Source: Sabethes cyaneus
Taxonomy: Eukaryota; Arthropoda; Insecta; Diptera; Culicidae
Reading direction: 5' to 3'
Length of the DNA stretch: 64,000 bases
NCBI RefSeq assembly: GCF_943734655.1
Contig: NC_071354.1
Span: 47,980,044 to 48,044,043, forward strand
Positions within the stretch are counted from its first letter, which is position 1; each line of letters starts with the position of its first letter. The translations under genes were made by a program, and so were the position numbers. Below, in pieces: positions 57,640-64,000 of this stretch. The notes beneath the pieces were generated by a model. It ran no database searches, was not told the origin of the DNA, and saw only the letters and a list, made by a program, of their open reading frames with translations.

Positions 57640-58600
57640 CCCCTCCCTGAAGTAATACCGATAAGGTGGTTCCAGGGGGGATTGAGCCCGAAAACGGCAA
57701 AACCCGATCGAAGTGCTTTGTCTTCGGCTAAGCACCGGTGAGCACCGTATCAACGACGGCTTGCATGATTTCGTTCTTTGCTTTCTTGTTTATTCATTCA
57801 TATTTGGTGTACGTGACTGAGTTGTCAGGACGTTCGGGCTCCGTGCTCTAGCCGTACTCTAGAAGGTGCCGGCTGGTGTAAGCTGGCACGGTTTCACTCG
57901 CAAACCTGAAGAACCTATATAACTGCTTGGTGCGATACGGTAAAAACTTAAGAACGGTAGCGGGTGCCTTCCACAATGCCGTGTGCCATATCAGCTGCTG
58001 CTGCTCAGTAAAAATTATCAACTTTTTGGCCTGGAGCAGCCCGGACGGCACCGAACACGCATAATACTGTACCGAGCAGAAAAAATCGACACTGAGGTGC
58101 GGTATCACATTAGTTCGAACGAAAGCAGGCGAAATACACCGTAACCGGGAGCGTGTGACCTATGAACGGAAGGGAATGTTTTAACACGGTTACCGGAGCG
58201 GTGCGTGCTTTCACAAGTCTGCCAAGAAGGTAAGCGATGGCTTCATATATCTCCCACACAAAGTTCCCAAAGAAGGTCCCTCTGTAACTGATGCTCAACG
58301 AGAAGCGAATGTCCAAGCTGCTGTTCTTTCCTTTGGGGCTGGTGGTAAACGGGGAAATATGCAGTATGAAGTGCTTGCTGGAAGTTACCCCCTGGAAGAC
58401 GCGGTCTTTTGGCCGCCCTGGCCTCGGCCCAATATACCAAAAGATCAATAAAGGAGCTGTACCGGCTAAAGATAATCATTGTACTGAATATCTTCGCCCC
58501 TTCCAGGGGCCCCCAGCTGCAAACAATAAAACATTTTCATCGTTTCATCGGCCATGACTAAGGTTCCGGCTAACTGCCGTAAGGCCGACTGGCAGGGCGT
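57640..58600. other. LINE 3' tail followed by an unassigned coding-like relic
   Basis: 57640-57830 is probably the 3' untranslated region of the R1-like element. From about 58560 down to 57848, minus-strand frames alternate and are rich in hydrophobic and aromatic residues (FFGNFVWEIYEAIAYLLGRL, APATVLKFLPYRTKQLYRFF) with stops between them. I could not match them to a family; a decayed membrane-protein gene is one possibility. Confidence 0.3.
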
Positions 58601-58608
58601 CAAAGCAT

Positions 58609-58704
58609 TTTTTTTGTTAGATTATAGTCACTTTAGCAGCTTGGGTCATTCGTGACTTCTGCGGGGTTGGGATTTGAACCACTACACCGGGACTGACCCC
58701 ACTG
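58609..58704 (-). mobile_element. Short tRNA-derived SINE
   Basis: It matches the SINE at 23654-23751 over TTTTGTTAGATTATAGTCAC to GGGGTTGGGATTTGAACC; on the minus strand the B box reads GGTTCAAATCCC. The head is shortened relative to the B box and reads GTCAGTCCCGGTGTAG. Confidence 0.65.
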
Positions 58705-58869
58705 TTGTAGAAGGTTTAATAGAAGTTGCATTTAAGGAAACCTTTTGTAGTTCTTTTCATCGCCGTCCGAATTTTGTTTATTTTTGTAATGCATACGTTA
58801 ACACCACAACTTGCATTGGTATCCTTAAATCATACAAATTTGTTAATTTGTGACATTATTTCTGACTAA

Positions 58870-59432
58870 TCTATACCTATAAAAATGGATTTCTGTCTGT
58901 CCGTCCGTATGTTCATTATGGAATCGAAAACTACTGAACCGATCGGCGTGAAAATTTGCATATGGGGGTTTTTGGAGCCAGGGAAGGTGCTTATGATGGT
59001 TAGAGACCCCTCCCCCAACTAGGAGGGGAGGGCTCCCATACAATTGAAACACAAATTTCTGCATAACTCGAGAACTAATCAAGCAAATGGAACAAAATTT
59101 TACATGTGGGTATTTTTGGAGACAAGAATTTTTTCTATGGTGAATAAGGACCATTGAAAAAATTCTTGTCTCCAAAAATACCCACATGTAAAATTTTGTT
59201 CCATTTGCTTGATTATTGTTCTCGAGTTATGCAGAAATTTGTATTTTATTTGTATCGGAGTCCCCCCTACTAAAAAGGTAAGGGGTCCTAATTCATCATA
59301 GAAAAAAATCATGCCTCCAAAAACACCCACATGCCAAATTTGGTTCCATTTGATTAATTAGTTCTCGAGTTATGAGGAAATTTGTATTTCATTTGTATAT
59401 GAGCCCCCGCTCCTAAAGTGAGGAGGGGTCCT
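58870..59432 (+). mobile_element. Helitron-like element, copy E, 3' truncated, with palindrome
   Basis: The 5' end TCTATACCTATAAAAATGG follows an A and leads into a TCTG/TCCG tract, as in copies A and D. The following 145-bp-type units are first in the expected orientation (to 59135) and then, after the palindrome centre, inverted. The 3' CTAG end is missing. Confidence 0.65.
59051..59242. repeat. Near-perfect palindrome (arms about 91 bp, 8-base loop)
   Basis: Arm 59051-59141 (ACAAATTTCTGCATAACTCG...) is repeated as its complement at 59150-59242. Differences seen are one 3-base indel near 59215 and one mismatch near the centre. The loop is GAATAAGG. The two arms are far more alike than neighbouring 145-bp units are to each other. 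Confidence 0.9.
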
Positions 59433-59439
59433 TTTTTTT

Positions 59440-60206
59440 CCATGTGTGGACTCATCACTGCGACCAGTGTAGTTGATCTATTGTGATATCGCCCGGGTGT
59501 TTGCTGTATGACCTGCACTGCATTTCTTTTTTGCTATAATCGCTATTGAATGAGCGATATGCTTTATTAAATTTTACGCTAGTAACTCATCAGTGACTAA
59601 ATGAATGTTTATTTAGTCACTAATAAGATACTAGCATTGTAGCACCGTAACTACCAAAGATACAGCAGAACTTTGTTCAGCAAAATTATAGACAATAACC
59701 TGTTCTATAAATGGCCCATATATAACTTTGTCATATTTGGCCCCGTTAAGACGGTACTGTCAAATGAATCACAACTCAGTCAAAGTGATCGACCCATCCC
59801 TGGTCACGTCATTCGCCTTGCAGAATAAGTCCGTTGTTTGCGTTTATAAGTTTGTGTAGATGTTTCTTTCAGATGATATCAACAAAACGATGGGTTGATT
59901 TCAGTAGAGATGCCGGGAGAGGCCAAATAAGGTTATGCCAGTCAATTTCAACTGTTTTAATTGTTTTTACCATGAGAAATGACTTATTATTGAAGTTTCC
60001 TAGCAGAATACTGCACAATGCCGCTATGCAGTAGAACTCCAAATACTTTACTTACCCAACTATCTACGCGCAGTGGATTTTAATCTGCTGTGTCTGCTTT
60101 CGTCTCCGTCTTAGGACCACTTTCCATCATTGACTTCAACAACCATGCGCTAAGCCTGCTATCAGCACTGCTTCAATAGATGAATGCTTCGCCTAAATTA
60201 GAAAAC
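59440..60206. other. Unassigned DNA downstream of the tetraspanin gene
   Basis: No gene or repeat end recognised. It probably contains intergenic DNA 3' of the tetraspanin. Confidence 0.35.
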
Positions 60207-60212
60207 TTTATT
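60207..60212 (-). terminator. Poly(A) signal of the tetraspanin gene
   Basis: AATAAA on the minus strand, 73 bases after the tetraspanin stop codon. Position and exact hexamer fit a normal polyadenylation signal. Confidence 0.6.
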
Positions 60213-60285
60213 TGTACGAATTGCTTATTCAATATCTGTCATAAACTATGACTTAAGCTTAAACAAAAACCTAATGCTATGAAAT

Positions 60286-61426
60286 CTAAACCAAATAGCT
60301 CTTGGAAATCTGATAGTAGTGCGAACCGGTGTTGAATGGAATCTCGTGCCGTGGTTTGGTATAATCTTTGGTAGGTTGAAGGTACGTCTCACGGACCGTT
60401 GGTACCGGAATCGGTGTCGGTAGATCGCGTTCGTAAATATTGTCCCGTACACCGAGCCGGCCACCGGGCGGTCGCATTAGCGCTCCGGAAGGAGCTATCC
60501 TTTCCGGACTCATGGTACCGATCTTGCGTGGCAACTTTGTACAGCTTAAGATGATACTAAGCAGAACGCAAAACTCTACCACGGCCACGATAAGACCCGC
60601 GCAGAGGAAGAGGAAGTACTGCTCTCGGTACCAGACCTCGATCTTATGCAGACAACCCTAAAACCAGCGTAGAAAAAAAATGATTATAATTAGAGATGGG
60701 ATACGATCCTGTCAACTTTAAATTCTTACATCCAGGTGTCGACTGGCTTCGTAGTCGTGCGGTTGCAGTGCCTGACAAAGTGTCAAATTTGTCGGGATAG
60801 GATCTAGATAGGCGGAAAACTCATAACGATTTTGAAGTCTGCAGCAAGTGAGTGGAACGGTCAGTTCCTTTTTGCCTAAACTTTGCAGCTTCCAAAGTGA
60901 GGTGTCGTAGTTGATGGCGGTATTGACGGCACAACATTCGAAGATGGTTTGAGCAAGATCCATGGCGGCGGTGAACTGCTCGTAACCGGGAACGCCGTAG
61001 CTTCCCTGCAGCGCCTTCACCATGGCTGTTTCGTCCAGGTTGAGACCGAGACACTGCGGCCAAGCAGTGATCATCAAACACACACCGAACTCGGCAATCA
61101 AGAGGCACAGAATTATGAGGAAATACTGAAATGGAATTGTAGAAATTAGAAATTGTATTTCTAATATTTAGTAGAAGAATATTTACGATCGTTAGAATGC
61201 AATAGGTGTTCATGCAGGAAGCCCAGCAGCCTAGCAGAGACGCAGTGATGGCCACTAGGCCGGCGATTGTTAGTCCCAACGCAACATAGTAGAACAGCGG
61301 TTGCTCAAGTTCCGAAAGGGCTGTGCGGTGCTGTTCCGTTGTAGAGATCAGGAGACGTGACAACAATATCCGAGGAGCGTCGGTGAACATGTAGAATCCG
61401 GTGGCAAGCAGTGTGACTCCACATAG
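60286..61426 (-). CDS. Tetraspanin, partial (first exon missing)
   Basis: A four-transmembrane membrane-organising protein of the tetraspanin family. Three exons join in phase 0: 61426-61187 (80 codons), 61125-60730 (132), 60657-60286 (123 plus stop). The introns are 61 and 72 bp with GT/AG ends, and the first visible exon starts after a pyrimidine-rich acceptor ending CTTTCAG. Numbering from that exon, residues 1-15 finish TM1, TM2 is about 44-67, TM3 75-98, TM4 226-250. The large outer loop has six cysteines: CC 144-145, CC 174-175, C197, C214, with one NLT glycosylation site at 193. The CCG hallmark is CCA. The 85-residue cytoplasmic tail is long for the family, contains YYQI (possible YxxΦ sorting signal) and ends YLV, possibly PDZ-binding. 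The start codon and beginning of TM1 must lie on an upstream exon that I could not find before 64000. The Drosophila counterpart was not identified. Confidence 0.92.
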
Positions 61427-63480
61427 CTGAAAGAGATCAATTAAAAACAAACGATAACATGAATCTGATTCAGTTGGTGGGTTAATTTCGTAAGAGTCAA
61501 TTTAGCATTTTATTTTCTCTGTGCATATGAGGAAGGCTAAGTATTTTAATGATAGACAAAAGCCAATATTGCTAACACCAAAATGGACACAGCAGATCGT
61601 TAAAAGCCAATCTGCGATTTGGTCAAATTACTTCAATTAAACTACCACAGTGAACGATCAAAAATAAATTTTTAATTTGGTTTACTACGTCTAAACGTGT
61701 CTACTTCCTAATCACCACGACTGTGCTCGACATAATCTGCACGACGAAAGTAAAAAGATAAAGACAGTAATTCATTTCGATCATTCGAGTTATGGAGATA
61801 CCACTGTACTATAAACCGAATGCATGTTTGCGCCTCGCAGTTTTGTCGATCGTAATAACACTTTGGAGACGATATTGGGTGGTTTGATGGTAGCAGTTGT
61901 GGTACCATTCTGCGATCGCAATTACAAAGCTTCTACACGGCCGAGTTCTCTTATGGTAGGTCAAGTGATTCATAATGAATTTGGGGGAAAAAGTTGAAAT
62001 TTTCACTGTTGCCTGTAACAATTTCTTATGGATTGGCTGATCAATTTAGCCCCGTCCCAAATTAAAGCCATTATAGCCTTAAAGCCTTATTTATAGTTTC
62101 CTTATGTCTGACTGTAACGCTAGATCCAAGCAAGCTGTTAAAAAAAATTTTTTCTGGACTCCAACACACGTTGTGATGGTAACAACGAAATCGGCAATTC
62201 GATGGGATGCCACATAATGCGAGACTGATTGAATGGTAGCTAAACCCTTCCCGAGTCAGGTGTGGGATGATATCTGAATCACACAGAGGTGATGTAGTGT
62301 GTTTTCTTAAACAGTCAGATGTTTTATCAAGGACACATTCAAACTTCGGTTGTAAATAAACTAGAATTCATCAAAATGTGGTTTATGTGAAACGTGTTGT
62401 TGCATGATTTAGTTGCAAAGCTGATATACAAACGCGACCTGAAATATCGCAATATAAAGTAACATAAGTATTGAAGGCTGCAAATTTAAGTTCTAACTTT
62501 AAGAATATAGTAGAAGTAGCTTTAGATATCTACTGCAAAGTATTTTAAAAATATTTTAATTTTTTTAAGGGACTGAGTCGCAAAAGAGCTGTCGAAATCT
62601 CCAATATCCAAGGCATTGTGTTACGTTGACTCGATCTCAAGCAAATAACTAATCCAAGAGTTTGTCCGGTTTACTAAAACGAATGGTGTTTTGGTAGTTG
62701 TGGTCCAACGAGAGGTAGCGGATTAGACAGCAAGCGTCTGTCCGGTATAATGCAATTAATATTTTCTGCAATCATAGTTTTGGTCAAACCGAATCTAAAT
62801 TTCTAAGTTTTGGTTCTAAAATTGAGTACTTTTTAGAAATGTTCTTCCTCGCAGCATGGTTCTCGCAATTGGTAGATTGTTGCCCTTTTATCTTTTATTA
62901 CACGTGTTTTAATTGAGTCGTTCCGAATTATAGTGGTCTATTGACCATTTAGCAAATTTTACAGGAGACGCAATTGTCTAAAAAACTCCATAAAAAATTC
63001 TATTCAATTATTTTCACCAAATCAACTGTTCTGATGGGAAGGGTATAGAAGGATACAACATGAGAATACATAAAAAACCCAACTTTTGTTGAAATATGCG
63101 ATTCATTCATACCAATGCACAGTGGTCCAAACAGCGAAATACGTGATCATTTGATATAGCGCCGAAACGTGAAGTTTTTCGCATATAGTGTCTTTAGGAA
63201 CATTTCTTGGTATAACAAGCCCCTTCTTGCGAGAGAAATCTTTGGGTGATTAATTCCCTTAAAAGTGAGATACGAAATTTATTTTCTCGTATATTCGAGA
63301 CACAGGTTTAGTACTTTCGGCAAAGTTGTAGTAAATATCAATACAAACAACTTTGTCAAAGACACCATACTTGTATCTCTTCATGGAAATTGTCTATGAA
63401 GCGTTATTCATGGACAGTCCCTTCAAAACAGTTTTTAAACCTTGAGTTATTCTGGTCAACTTTTACGTGTTCGTGGTGTT
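61427..63480. other. Probable first intron or upstream region of the tetraspanin gene
   Basis: No exon with a start codon and the beginning of TM1 was recognised on the minus strand, and no repeat ends were found. The frame that runs into the first visible exon stays open for about 25 codons but has no Met before a stop near 61500, which supports the splice acceptor at 61427. Confidence 0.4.
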
Positions 63481-63488
63481 CTAAAAAG

Positions 63489-63660
63489 GGTATGAAATGG
63501 AGAGAGTTACCTGGAAGGAGCGTCAAACATAGCTCTGGCTCTCTCAAGCTCCCACCTGGCGCCTCCACGCAGATCTAAGTCAAATGATGACGGTCGATGG
63601 CCTTACCCGGAAATGCTTCATGTACTTACTGAAGCAGCTAAGCTAGGAGGTGCGAACTAG
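63489..63660. repeat. Dispersed repeat, copy 2 of the 45775-45920 segment
   Basis: Matches include GGGTATGAAATGG, GAAGGAGCGTC, ACATAGCTCT, GGCGCCTCCACG and AAGCTAGGAGGTGCG. This copy has about 30 extra bases in the middle. It precedes a LINE fragment. Confidence 0.65.
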
Positions 63661-63754
63661 AGCGCCTGTTCTCCAGGTGAGGGGCGGCTCACACAGCGTC
63701 TGTCTCGTAACGGGCGGCTGAATATGTGCTGGTAGGGAACGTGGGAGCTCAAGT

Positions 63755-64000
63755 GGTGTTGGTGCCGAGGTGGAGTTAGATGGGGAACGATATGAAGTAG
63801 TGGAGGAATTTATATACCTTGGTACACTCGTGACATGTGACAACGATGTAAGCCGCGAAGTGAAACGACGAGTTGCAGCCGCGAATCGGGCTTTCTACGG
63901 ATTACGTAGCCAGCTGAAGTCCCGTAGTTTGCAAATTCGCACAAAACTGGCGCTCTACAGAACACTAATCCTCCCGGTGGCCCTTTACGGACACGAATCA
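63755..64000 (+). pseudogene. RTE-like LINE RT fragment, runs off the window
   Basis: One plus-strand frame, from GATGGGGAACGA at about 63778 to the end, reads ERYEVVEEFIYLGTLVTCDN, DVSREVKRRVAAANRAFYGL and LALYRTLILPVALYGHES. This is the region after the RT catalytic core (FIYLGTLVT block) up to the VLLYG.E block, in the family seen at 24569, 28880 and 36130. The preserved frame has no stop to position 64000, so this is the least decayed copy of the family here. The catalytic core is not upstream. Confidence 0.85.

Larger units (their letters stand above)
55380..57640 (+). mobile_element. R1-clade non-LTR retrotransposon relic
   Basis: In plus-strand order there are the endonuclease (55384-55800), reverse transcriptase (55812-56950) and a C-terminal cysteine region (57163-57609), followed by a 3' untranslated tail to perhaps 57830. 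The endonuclease is joined to the RT linker by an internal deletion. Several frameshifts, and the loss of the 5' ORF, make it inactive. Organisation and motifs are those of R1-clade elements without visible RNase H. Confidence 0.85.

Noticed and set aside
61427..61450. Extension of the first visible tetraspanin exon upstream through an open frame
   Set aside because: The frame continues with a hydrophobic LFLIDLFQ stretch, but these bases form a pyrimidine-rich splice acceptor ending in CAG, and no Met occurs before the next stop.

Overview
The window looks like a piece of a large, repeat-rich mosquito genome, most likely a culicine of the Aedes type. The basis is AT-rich non-coding DNA, an intron-containing tetraspanin gene, DD37E-type mariner relics, tRNA-derived SINEs whose right part resembles the common Aedes SINE, and a dense mixture of non-LTR retrotransposon relics, MITEs and Helitron-like elements. 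The species assignment rests on remembered family resemblance and was not searched.

Only one convincing host gene is present: the 3' part of a tetraspanin gene on the minus strand at 60286-61426 (three exons, two short phase-0 introns, a poly(A) signal at 60207). Its first exon, with the start codon and the beginning of transmembrane segment 1, lies upstream and was not found in the remaining 2.5 kb. A second host-derived sequence is a decayed histone H2A pseudogene at 43600-43894 that still has its 3' histone stem-loop.

Layout. 1-5000: mostly unassigned non-coding DNA with a foldback repeat (3327-3747) and a dispersed repeat (4438-4830). 5025-6185: 13-bp minisatellite split by a SINE. 6199-11460: nested MITEs and a 2.55-kb Helitron-like element with an array of about 14 units of about 145 bp. 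11460-13400: unassigned, partly GC-richer, non-repetitive DNA. 13427-19070: LINE endonuclease relic, old repeat block, second Helitron-like copy, SINE and nested inverted-repeat elements. 19500-21300: GC-richer non-repetitive DNA. 21845-31010: mariner relic, long foldback element, and a run of at least six non-LTR retrotransposon relics. 31200-33300: non-repetitive DNA. 33385-37170: RT relic, two Helitron-like elements almost touching each other, the second interrupted by a 1.33-kb hAT-like element that contains an RT relic. 38960-42231: second mariner relic, RT relic, SINE, MITE and the terminal inverted repeats of a Penelope-like element. 42395-45700: the Penelope-like element, broken by about 1.3 kb that holds the H2A pseudogene. 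45750-50300: repeats, a pogo-like end, and unassigned DNA. 50320-53948: nested MITEs and SINEs. 55380-57640: R1-clade LINE relic. 58609-59432: SINE and Helitron-like copy with a near-perfect palindrome. 60207-61426: tetraspanin. 63480-64000: repeat and the beginning of another LINE fragment that runs out of the window.

None of the mobile elements appears able to move by itself: every transposase or reverse transcriptase seen has stops, frameshifts, deletions or changed catalytic residues. Their main interest is the legible order of insertions, because several elements keep their target-site rules (8-bp duplication for hAT, A/T flanks for Helitrons, TA flanks for MITEs).
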